Below are positions 27,127 through 39,100 of a stretch of DNA of 64,000 nt, one piece after another. The first letter of the stretch is position 1. Each line of letters starts with the position of its first letter. The DNA is from Thunnus maccoyii. Lineage: Eukaryota; Chordata; Actinopteri; Scombriformes; Scombridae. The stretch spans positions 22,244,501 to 22,308,500 of the forward strand of contig NC_056538.1 of assembly GCF_910596095.1 (NCBI RefSeq), written 5' to 3'. The notes beneath the pieces are model-generated. The model made no database searches and was not told the DNA's origin. It saw only the letters and a list, made by a program, of their open reading frames with translations. Position numbers and translations under genes: made by a program.

Positions 27127-30100
27127 CTACATGAGGTTCTGAAAGGAAACAAACACAACACAGTGAGCATTGGGATTGGTGCAAACAACTGTAGTGATGG
27201 TGTCATTTAAATGCAGGTTGGTTCCAGAAACATGGGTGTTCTAGTGAAGTGGCCAAGTAATTCAGATTTATAGTGTAGCTGAGATTATAGATCTGATTTT
27301 CATGTGTAAAAAATGACTTACTGGCACAGTAATTCCAGAGATCTTTTTTACATTTGTTTCTTTTTTACAAAAACTAGGTTAAGTGACAAATTCTACCAAA
27401 AAAAGACAGATATTGTACTTCATTGTACAAATTGTACTTAGTTTAAGTACAATTTGAGATACTTTACATTTGATGATTCTCTTTTTATTCCACTACATTT
27501 CAGAGGGAAAATTCATACTTTGTACTCCAGTAGATTTATCTGACAGCTGTAGTTACTACTTTAAGATTGCACATAAACATACAGTACGATCAGTGTATAC
27601 ATTTTGAGGTAGAGCTATAGATTAAACTGCCAAACGGTGTATAAAGTAGTTACAACTCCATCTTAACCATTTACAACATGCTGCTTACATATTAATGTAT
27701 CAGTAGTAATAATCCAATAATATAAATTATATGATATAACACTTTAATTAGTGCTTTACATTTTACTGATAATGTATACTTTTACTTATGATTTTGCATG
27801 CAGGACTTTTACTTGTAACTTGGTATTTTTATGTTGTGGTATTACTACCAGATGTGAGTACTTCACCACTGGTTTGAGATGTTTATAGTGACATGTTTTT
27901 AGCTGCCAAGACAACTACATGTCATTCACTTTCTAGAAATCAAGCAGATCGCAGCCTCCACTCTCCATGATGGAGAAACTACAAACGAATTTTCTGTGTA
28001 ATTTCAAGGTATTTAATAGTTAAGGACATTTTACAGAGAGCAATTTGGTACAAATTATAAGAGAAAACAAAAAAATGTTGGTAAGTGCTGATTCATTATG
28101 TTTGGGTTGATACATAGTTATTAATTTGCTAAAATTCTTAATAAATTAGATCCTTAATTCTTTAACTGGCAGAAAATATTTCAGTGTATAGTTTTATCTT
28201 AGCATATAAGGTTGTTTCTTAAAAACTCTATATACTGAATTTATATTCTGTATACTTAAGACTTTTTGCAAATTAACAAATACGTATGAACTCAAATATA
28301 ATGAGTGGGCTAAACCACTTTAACACTTTTTCTGTTTCTTTGTTACAATTTGTACCACACTGCATCACCCTCCCTGTAAACTGTCCTAAAAATTAACCAT
28401 TAAATACCTGCAAAATTACTCACAAAATGTCCTGGAAATTAGTATGAAATTTAGGGATCTGTAAAATAAAGTGTTATCCAAACTTTTTACAGCCTTTCAA
28501 GCCGACAGGAGGTGAGTGCTTCATACTGAAAGGACAAATTTTCGGTGAAATGTCAGTTTCGTAAAAACTTATTTGTTAAAGCATGCATGCTTTTTTTAAC
28601 ACCACCTTTATTTAGGCTCAGTAGTCTTGCTATTCCCCATCAAGGATTAGTAAATGCAATTTAGAAAACAAATGTAAACTTGGCCTTTTGTTTGGTCACT
28701 ATGTTTTTGTCTACAGTCAAAAACCCACGGGAAACATCTGCCATTAACTGTCCTATGCAAGTTGACAAGCAACTCAAACTGCCCTCAGTTCACTTTTAAA
28801 CTGGCCGTGACCCACACTATCTAGACACAATGTCAGTTCAGCTCAGTTCAGCACTTCCTTCTGTAAGTGTGGACATACCTCATCTCTCCTCCGGCCAGCG
28901 GTGGAGGGCCGTGGAAAGACTCCTCCACCCAGGGACCCATAGCCTGACATCTGGACCTTGGGCGGGAAGCAGGACTGTCCATACTGGATTACATTATTCT
29001 CATCTGCAGATGACAAACAAATCACTCAAAGTTGCAGCTGTATTTATATAGGTTAAATCCTAAGTGATGGAGCAGATGAAAAGAGACCCCCTGCCACTAA
29101 GACCAGAGCTGCTACTATGAATTAATGTGTGTGCATACTCTGGTGGCAGTTGTTTTTTTCTAGGCCAAAAGGGATTTGTATGAAGCCTCACAATAATATT
29201 AATACACATCCATTTGAGATCCAGCTGTTGAAGCAAGGTGACATGTGTTGTCATAGAAATTGTTCTTCTATTTTTGGTTTGTTGACAGATACACAATGAT
29301 AAAAGCTTTAAAGGTAAGTACTATATATTGTACATGCTACATACCCTGTGATGACCATTTTGTCGGTCCTCTCCTCTGGAGTGAGAAATGCTCTCCCCTC
29401 TTTTGAAGAGCGGGCGAGTCGCTCCCCTCTTTTCTTTCACTGTCTGCTCGGCTACGGCTCAAAACGTCGGCCAAGAGCTGCAGAGAATTGTCTGCAGGAG
29501 GAGGCGCTGGTGGAGGGGGGAGTTCTGCATATGATTGATAATTGGTGATAACAAAGACAAAAATATTGCTTTAATAGACTAAAAAACTGACAAACAAAAA
29601 AGCGATACCATGACTTGGTTTAAATTATGAGATAAACCATAAATATTGCAAGCTGTCAAGAACAAGACTAAAGTCATGCTAACGACTGTGTGAGGCTATT
29701 CAGGCACGAATGTCAGCATGTTAACATGCTCACAGCGACAGTGCAGGTATAATGTTTACCATGTTAACATTTAGCATGTTAGTATACTAACATTTGCTAA
29801 TTGGCAGTGAGAACAAAGAACAGCTGAGGCTGATGGGAATGTCATTCATTTTGACCTGATGATGCCACTATACGAAAAGTCAATGAGTTAGTTAGTCAGT
29901 TATTATAATTCACCCTGAGGGGGACATGAATGTCTGTGCTAAATTTCATGCCAGTGCATCCAATAGATGTTGAAATATTTCCCTTAAAACCACAGATTCG
30001 AACCTCATGGTGGCACTAGTTGTTGAGATATCACAATAAGGATGAAAGTGTTTGACCAACTGACTGACATGCCATAAATTGCTCAAGTATTATGACTGGC

Positions 30101-33100
30101 AGTAATCCTACTTCCTTCTTGTAGTTCTTCTCTTTTCTCTTTTTTATCAAACTAAAACAGAAGAAACGTGTGTCATACCTGCTTGGTTGTGTAGCTCTCG
30201 CCTGAGCTGACCATCCTTGGGGGTTTTCTTCTTACTCCTAGATCTGTGTGCCTGGGCTGCAGGGCTCGACTCGGCAGCTGGAGCAGAAGATTGTCCTGAC
30301 AAGAGAGCGCACTAATGTCATCCTAAGGAAACTTTATTCTTTATTCTTTATTTGGGTCCCCATTAGCTTCCACAAAGTGGTCGCTAGTCTTCCTGGGGTC
30401 CAAACAAAAGCAACAACAATAAAAACAAATAATAATTAAAATCACATTACATCAATAAAACAAAAAGGCAAAACAAGCCAAATATAAAGTTTAGAAAATA
30501 AGTGAAATAACTATACATATGAAATAATAAACAATAGTAACAAAAAGAGAATAAAAACAATCAAAGATTCCAACAGCAAAATCCACAATAAAATCGATAT
30601 GAGATTCATAAACTTTTGTTTTAGTAACTTTTTAAAAGAAAATCTACTTTTGGTCTGTCTGATGTTGATGGGGAATATAGTCCAAGCAAAAGAAGCTCTA
30701 TAAAGAACAATTCTCATCATACAATTTGTTTGTGGACTTGGTACCACCAGATTACTGGTGCTTACTTTACATGAATTATACCCATGACAAAAAACAGTAT
30801 AATAAATATGTTTTTCACAAAAGGAGTATGGTCTATTATTCCAAATCACATTTTTCATGAATAAAAGAAGACAAGATTTTAATGTGGCCTTCACAGTTAG
30901 CCATGATAATCGTTTATGCATCTCACACATATTAGTACGGAAAGAACAATGAAGAGTTAATCTGGCTGCTCTGTTCTGTGCAATTTTTTTTAGATGTTTC
31001 TCAGCAGCACTTGACCAAATAACTGGGGAGTACTCCAGGTGTGACAGAACAAGTGACCAAACATCATCAATCATAACAGAGGAGAGAACATATGCAGAAC
31101 ACTTCCTTGAAATTGCAATGCCCTTTCCCATCATGGAAACAATGTGATCAATCTAATCAGACCAAGACAATAAATGATCTAATTTGACACCCAGTAATTT
31201 GGTTTTAGTGAGCTGCTCAACTGATATCCCATCTATAAAGAGATTATGTGCTGTGGCGTTAGCAAGAACATATCTACTACTAAATACAATACATTTAGTT
31301 TTGTCAATGTTTAGTACAAATTTGTTCATTATCACCCATTTATTAATGCTATGCAACTCAACATGTAGATTCTCTCTCAGCTCCACTGATGTCGGTGACA
31401 ACAAAGTTGAGACATCAGCATACATAACTACAGTACATCAGCATTTTTAACAAAAATGTGGTAAATCATTTATGAAAATTGAAAATAAAAGTGAACCCAA
31501 GCAACTCCCTTCTGGAACACCGCAAGATATTTTTTTGCTGTCTGAAAAAACTGCCATTGAAAAATCCTTGCTGTGTTCTGCCAGAGAGGTAATTGTGTGA
31601 AAATCCTTAACATTTGAGCTTTGCAATAAGAATGCTGTGGTCAATGACATCAAAAGCTGCAGTAAATCCAAGAGCACAGCTCCAACTAGTTTCCTATCAT
31701 CCATACATGTTAAGCATTTATCACTTATGTGTACTAATGCAGTGCTAGTAGAGTGCCCTGGTCTATAAGCATGCTGTGCCTTCATAAGTAATCAATTTCT
31801 ACTAAAATAATTTAACATTTGATTTAAAATTATCTTCTCAAGTATCTTACTCAGCCCAGGGAATATACTGATAGGTCTATAATTGGAGCTGGTAAAACCT
31901 GCTTTTCCATCTTTGGATAAGAGTATGATTTTAGACTCTTTCCATAGCTCAGGTCCAACTGAGTAGACATCTATTAAAAATATGACATATTGGTTTGGAA
32001 AGCGGCCTAGCTGCAATCTTAAAAAATGTTCCATCCAGGTTATCTATACCAGGAGTTGTGTCATCTGAAAGTGAGAGCAACATCTCCTCAACTGTGTCTT
32101 GGTTTTGTCTCTCATAATACTGTTAACAGTGTTGCATGTTAAATACATATTCCATATACTTTTGAGAATTGCATGACGTCTTACACATAATTTCATTCAA
32201 AGTTTCCGATAATTTTTTACTATCATTTACAGAACTGCATTTTTTTGTTATTCTTTCTTTTTAATGTAATTTAACTTGGTAACCTTATTTCTCAGCTTAC
32301 AATAAAGACTTCAATCTAAAAAAGTGGCCTGATTTATGGGCAGCTACCTCGTCACTTTGAAGCATTAAAGATCTCAACTCAACATCTTCAATCCATGGTG
32401 CACTGCCTCCCTTTACAGACCTTTTTCTAAGTGGAGCATGCATCCACCAACCTCACTAATTTATCCATGAAATTTTTCAAACCAATGTTAACATCATTTT
32501 CCTGACATACATCAGACCATTTTAAGTCCTTAACATCATTAAAAAATGAGTCTGCATTCAATTTTTTATGTGACCTGCGGTAAACAATCCTAACCCCAGA
32601 CTTGGGCATTTTAGTCTTTCTTGGTAAAGCAACCAATTTATGGTCACTGCATCCCACTGCCACTGATAACTATGTGAGCACAGCTCATGTATATTAGTGA
32701 AAATATGATCAACACAGGTTGAATTATTAACGCCACCAATGATTGTAGAAATTCTTGTGGGTCCAGTCACAACCTGGGTAAGATTGCAAGCATCTGCCAC
32801 AGAAATCAACTTCTTACACAGTGGACAATGTTTAGAAAACCAGTCCATATTCTGGTCACCAAGAAGGAGGATATCCTTACTTTCATCTGTCACTAAATCT
32901 AGATTTTCAAATATTTTAGTACTTCACAATACTTCACATTAGAACTGGGCGGCATATAACAAAAACTAACTAGAATGGGCTTACAGTATGGAAGGTGAAT
33001 CTGTAGCCATATTACTTTAATGTCAATACTCTTAATATCTTTCTGTAGCACGACTGAAATGTGTTCCTGAACATAAAATGCAACTCCACCACCATATTTA

Positions 33101-36100
33101 TGCCTGTCTCTTCTATATAACCTATATCCTTTGACAGTCAACTCAGAATCATCAAAAGTGGTGTCCAGGTGTGATTCTGACAGTGCTTAAACATGAAGAT
33201 TGTTTGAGGAGCAGATCCTGGTAATCTTATGAACTGTTCCTGAGGCTGCATATATTTAAGTTGAGCTAATACCAATCCTTTCCTTGGCAAACTTAATAAC
33301 AAAAGATGTAGTTTTGTTATTTGAACACATAAAACAAACAAAAACAGCAGAAAAAGTTAAAAATAAGACAAATATATAAAAGAAAAATTGAGCCTTGAAG
33401 CGCTTTAAGCCGTTGACTGAGTTTGTCCACTCCTGGGCATGACAACCAGCTTATCATACTTCAGGCTGGCTTTATCACCTCTTTCTCGGGCAGCTTTCAA
33501 CTTAGGCAACAGCTCTTTCCTCAGTTGCACAGCTTCTGAGATGTCCTCAATTATATAGATTTTTATGCCCTTTAATTTCTTGGAGAAATTCTGTCTATCT
33601 TTAAAGTGCAAAAGTTTTACATCAATTTTCCTAGCCCCCCCACCCCCGGTACAGACCATTCTCTGAGCACGTTCAATATCCATATTCATGCCATCTAGAC
33701 TCATGTTACTTTAGAACATTTGTTGAGCCTTCCTCTCTGATTAACTCCAGTTTTCTCCTTTCTCATCTGCAATCCCATCAATTAAAATGTTTGTCTGCCT
33801 GCACTGATTTTCTGTGTCGTCCAGCTTGGCAAACATTTCCTGTTTAGAATTCATTATGTTGTTTTCAAATGACTTTCTTTATTTCAATCTCCTTCTATCC
33901 CCTACTTTTCTCTTCAGACTTATCTTGGGTGAATTCCAAGCTGGTCTTCAGCTTCTGTACATCTCTAATAACAGCATCCTGTCCTTTGTTAGTTCCATCC
34001 AAGACCAGCTGAATACAGCATTTGAAGTTTTCCTGTTGCTGAAGTACCATCTCTTTATAAAACTCTCTACTGTTTCATTAAGTGGGAGAGTACACTCATT
34101 GTTACCACTGAATCATCCTCACAGGGGGATGTTTTAGTATGTTTGGGAGGCATGATCTGTCTTAGCAGGATGTACCAGGAGTTGATAGATGTTGGAGATG
34201 TTGATATCCAGTCAGGCCTTTGAGGCCGGTATGTCAGAGGTCAAGTAGGCCCAGGAGACCATCAACTTGGACTACAGCCACAAACTCAAAAAACCGATGT
34301 AATATTGTGCATAATGTTAAGAGAAAATACATATCAAAATCAGCTGTATTTAAGAGTTCCAGACAGGATTACATAGATTCTTGTTAGATTGTAAATGCAC
34401 TGGCAGTCAGTAGTGCAGCTCCAGCACATGTAAAACTTGGGGGAAACTAAGGAATACTGAGCCTCACTTTGAATAAATCCAACATGATTTCCATGTGCAA
34501 ATACTTTCTGTTAGGTAACATCATAAACTAAATTATACATGACACTGTGTGGTTGTGCGCTGCCTCTTGGGAAGTCATGTCACAGATGTAATGCATTAAA
34601 CTGAATTCAAACTGACCTTTGCTGAGGCTCTCCCCCTTGAAATCATCTGCCCATTGGCTGGTGTGGTACACTTCACTGGCATCCTGGGCCTTGGCATTGG
34701 TAAACAGATCTGGGTTGGACTGGGAGACCTGGGAGCCCGAGTGGTGACGGGCCATGAGGTCAAAGTGCTGCAGCCGTGGACTGTCACCGAGCTTGAGTGC
34801 ATCTCGCTGAGGGGAAGACATCAGTGTTGCTGTGTAGGACAGCTCGTCTGGTTTAGGAGGCAGGCTGGAGAGTTCCTCCCTGGAAGTGTCCATCAGGTAG
34901 GTTCTGGCTGGCAGCGGAGGACACCAGTCCTCAGAGTCCTCCTCCTCAGAGCTAGAGGACAAGAATGAGTCGCAGCAGCATGAGTGTGTGTCTTAGTGGG
35001 AAACATTAAAACCTACTTATGCTGTATATGATGTGATATACTGTGTTGATTTCACCTTAAAGCGTATTTAGTTGACACTTATAGAGAAGAAAAGAAAAAG
35101 AAAACTGTTCATATAAAAAAGGGAACCAATATAGAGTTATAGAGGACTAGAACTACTTCCGTGATTCATGTTGTCACTTCAGTGCCGTCAGTGCTAATTT
35201 AATGATGGACGTGTCATTGAAAATGGCAAGTACTAATCCAGACTGTCAGATGGTGGCTAATGTCATTACAAAAGACACGGCGCAGTCAGAACAGCCCCCC
35301 GATCCCACCCCGTTATGTCCACAATCTAATCTGTCAGAACTAGTTAGAGGAGATGCCCCCCCTTCTGTAACCCCAAAGTGCAATCTACTCAGTGCCTGCA
35401 GACACAACTGTTGTTAATTCAAAAACTCACCAGACTCAAAACTTCACTCAAGTTTTGTTTGACAGCCTTGGCAGAGTTACAGGGCAGGTTTATATCCATC
35501 TGCCTTAACTCTCTCTGTCATTAGTGTCAGAGGCCTTGATGCTAATAATAAACTGAATGAAAATTAAGACAGTATAAAAAGCGATTGTTTTCTTAGAGGA
35601 GGAAAAAAAGTTGCCTTCATGTGAGACTTGAAAAAAATATTTGAGATCACAGTGATTAGGTCTGACCTGTGTTGCTCTTCTTCTTGCTTCGTCTTTGTAC
35701 GACCTCTATCTTTGTTGGCAGGAAGAGGAAGCGACAAAACATCCACCCAGGTGAGAGGAGCTGACTTAGATGTGGAACCAGTCGACCTCTGCTTTACCAG
35801 TTTGTCTATAAACAGATAGAAAGCAAAACCAAGTGTAATCACTGTTTTTATGATCTCCACACTGAGCCCAGTCTGCTTTTTAGATAAACATGCCCAACTA
35901 AATTTTAATTTTAGATTTTAAAAGACCTTTTTTTATCTTTGCACTGCTTATGACTGCCTGAAGGCCATTTCTTTTTGGCCGCCAGTTCTTTCATTTTCAA
36001 GAGTACCTAAAGGTTCCCTGGAATTATTATTGCATGTGAAAATGATTAAGCTTTTGGTCTCTGCATTCCTTTACGTTATTAGTTAAGGTATCTATGTTAT

Positions 36101-39100
36101 AGTATGTTTTTCTTCCTGTTGCCATATATTCTTTATTTTTGTCAAATCTGTTTCCATCAAATCTATCAAAATTTCTTTTTCCACATGCAATATTTACATG
36201 TTTCTGCAGTTTTGGGGTATTTCCATTCAGTTTTGTTATGTACAAATTCAAAATGTACATAAAAACATGTAAGTGTAAGCATTCTGTATATAATGATGAG
36301 AATATTTAGCAATGCTGGTGCAGGAATTTCACTATAACTTACTTATTCTTTGAGTAGCAATATGTAAATTTACACCAAGGCCATAAAAAAAACAAACATA
36401 AGTATAAAAAGCTGTGCATTAATGTGCCTGAAACAGTGTTTTGGCCGACAGTTGTTCAAAATCAGTGCACAAGGTATACTACATTGTAAGTAACCATGGC
36501 AACAATACTCATACATACCAATGCATGTTTCACGCTACTTCAGGCTATTGTCAGATGTAAAGTGACCATGGTATAAGAAGTACAATAACAGACTGTAACT
36601 GTTCTCACCTTTCTTCCCTGTTTTATAAAAAAAATAAATTACAGAAGCAGAAAACCCTCACCGTTGCTTTTCTTGGTATACTGCAGCTTGGCATACTCAG
36701 ACCCAGACTGACCGGACTGGATGGTCCACTGGTCTAGGTCCTGTTCTAGACCCACAAGGCCACTCTTTGATAGTACTGGGTTGCTGCTGTAAGGGTCTGG
36801 CCCCTGGTTGTAGGATGTGCTGGAGTAAGTGTCGTAGTATGCCAACAGATCGTCCTCAGCAGCTGTGTTAATGGTGCTGTAGATGGGACTTTCGTTGGAC
36901 GCCGTGCTGTGTTTCTCTGACTGGTTTGGGTAGTTGATGATACCAACAGCTGTACAGCAAAGGATTATGTTAAATAAACAATGGCGATTATCTTATTCAC
37001 TATGACTTTTACTGTCAAACAGATCTTACTGTTATAATATCTGTCTGAGTCCAGCTTGCCAGAGCAGCAGTTGACAGACTCTTTGCTGTTATGGCAGAGG
37101 TTCGGAGTGGGCCAAGAGTCAGCCAGCCAGGGGTAGTTGCCCATATTTGATCCCAACAAGCCAGGCCTGGAAGCAGAGGTGTGATTACATCAACATTTCA
37201 TACACAAGAACAAACACAGTGGCAATAATTATCTAAATTAAATCATATTCTTCAGTTTACCCTCCATTGATGATTCCAGATCCTTCACTGTGAGCGAAGC
37301 CAACTGGAGGAAGTAAAAGAACCTCGTTATAAATCTTGTTTTACAGTAGAAAAGTTAAAGACTGTTTCCAAATATTCAATAGGATATATACAGGGTTTTT
37401 GGATAAAGTTATGCTCAATTGCAAATAAACGCTTTATCCCACGCGGGGTTTCAGAGAGCAGATTTTAATCGATATTTTATGAAGAAACACTGTTGACCTA
37501 CATACACTAAGAGGCACCACAACAGATGCATATACAATGTGCCTGCAATAAAATGCACTGCCACTGTATCTTAGCTCAAAGGCATCTAAATTTACAATAT
37601 GATAATAGAATCCATACGCTAAAAGGTGAAATAATACAATCTATACTCATTTGTAATTAACATGGTGAAACATTTAGGGGAAAATCAAGCTGCTATCTAT
37701 TGGCCTTGAGCTGTCTATTTAGTATTTATGAACATGAACAAATATCTCTCAAAGTCAGACAACAACTGATGTGTTTATGTGCTTATGTGCCACAGGGCAT
37801 ATTCTAAAATAAACGGGTTACTGTTTACATATGCTTCCATGTGTTTTCAATGTTTCTTTTATTCCTGCCATGAAAAAAAACGCCTAGTGGGAACAAATAC
37901 ATTTTAATTAACTGAATATGTGCCAAAAGTGCATGCATCGCTTTGTGAAATACAAACTAAAATTAAAAATATTCATCACTGCTCAAGATATCCCCAGCAG
38001 TCTCTTAAGAACTTGTTGAAAACAAAATCTGACAGCTTGCTTTACAACAGCTTTTTTCCCCCTGCAACTTCTCCCTTTTATGAAATATCTTATGTATGAG
38101 ATGTGACAGAGACATCTGACAATGTTTTAAAACTGGAAATCATCGTGGGTCATGTCATTGTAACCTTTTCTACTTTTTACATTTAATTTTTTATGGAGCA
38201 ATCTGTCTGAAGACTGAAAGGTGCTGAACGTATGTCACATTTCAGAAATTCAACTTAAGTTAAACCTTGCAGTTAATGCTTTGAACATCCCACACCTGTC
38301 ATGATGCTAATACCCTGTTGAGCTTCTTCTCCACTCACCTGCTGGGGTGTATGCGAAGGAGGTGGTATAGTGTCCCAGCTGCTTTCTCCTTCGGTGGCGA
38401 CAGTACATCCAACCACCGAAACCCATCAGGACCAACCACGCAGCCACACCCAGTCCTGCAATGAAGGCCGGCTGACTGACAACGCTTGTGATCTGCTCTG
38501 ATATGCTGAGGTTACCGCCTTTCTTCACAGCCGTGGATGACTTATCCACTGGCAGTGCTGAGTGGATGACATAAGAAAAAGGCATTAATAGTTAATACAG
38601 CCCCATGACACAGCAAATTCAGAGCAGAGCGCAGAGTCATTATCTTTACAGGAAAAAGGAGCTTGCTTTTTTGATTAAATCCAATATCATTTAGATTATG
38701 TAACAATAATATAGTGACAATTCAATAGTTTGACATTCACTTTCCTGCTGAGAATTAGACGAAAAGATTGATACCAATCATTGCTATACCAAGTGGCAAC
38801 TGCCGGGGCTGAAAAATGAAGCTAACATGGAAATGCCAAAAACTGCAGTTCCTCGAATGGCCACTTAAGGCTGGCCCCAAAAGCAAGTCAATCCCTCTAG
38901 ACATGGCTAACATGTTAAAATGGCTAATGTTACAGCAGAAATAAATATATTTACAGCCTGGTACAAAAACCAATTTTGGTCTCTATAGCTAATTTCCCCG
39001 TTCATGACAACTGTACGGAGGGAGGGATTTTTATATAACTCACCCATTTAAAGTTATTATGGCTTAAAATTAAGCATAATTCAGGGCGTGGCCTCTTTGA

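Larger units (their letters stand above)
27127..37303 (-). other. robo3: robo3 cytoplasmic exons
   Basis: In order: a 43-bp microexon 37303-37261; 37166-37030 ([16 protein letters not shown], the Robo PWLADTWP block); 36949-36662 (tyrosine-rich; NESPIYSTI and SEYAKLQYT); 35805-35667 ([12 protein letters not shown], related to the MNWADLLPPPP block); 34951-34617 (acidic run, then [11 protein letters not shown], the Ena-binding-type CC2 region); 30295-30179 ([14 protein letters not shown]); 29524-29345 (LPPPPAPPP); 29003-28879; and a last exon of three codons and stop, 27138-27127. Confidence 0.85.

Noticed and set aside
30511..33704. Minus-strand frames as possible robo3 exons
   Set aside because: They read as LINE ORF1, endonuclease and reverse transcriptase with frame breaks, not Roundabout sequence.
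35202..35417. 71-codon plus-strand frame ([11 protein letters not shown]...)
   Set aside because: Opposite to robo3 inside an intron, no known domain, no splice context; most likely chance.
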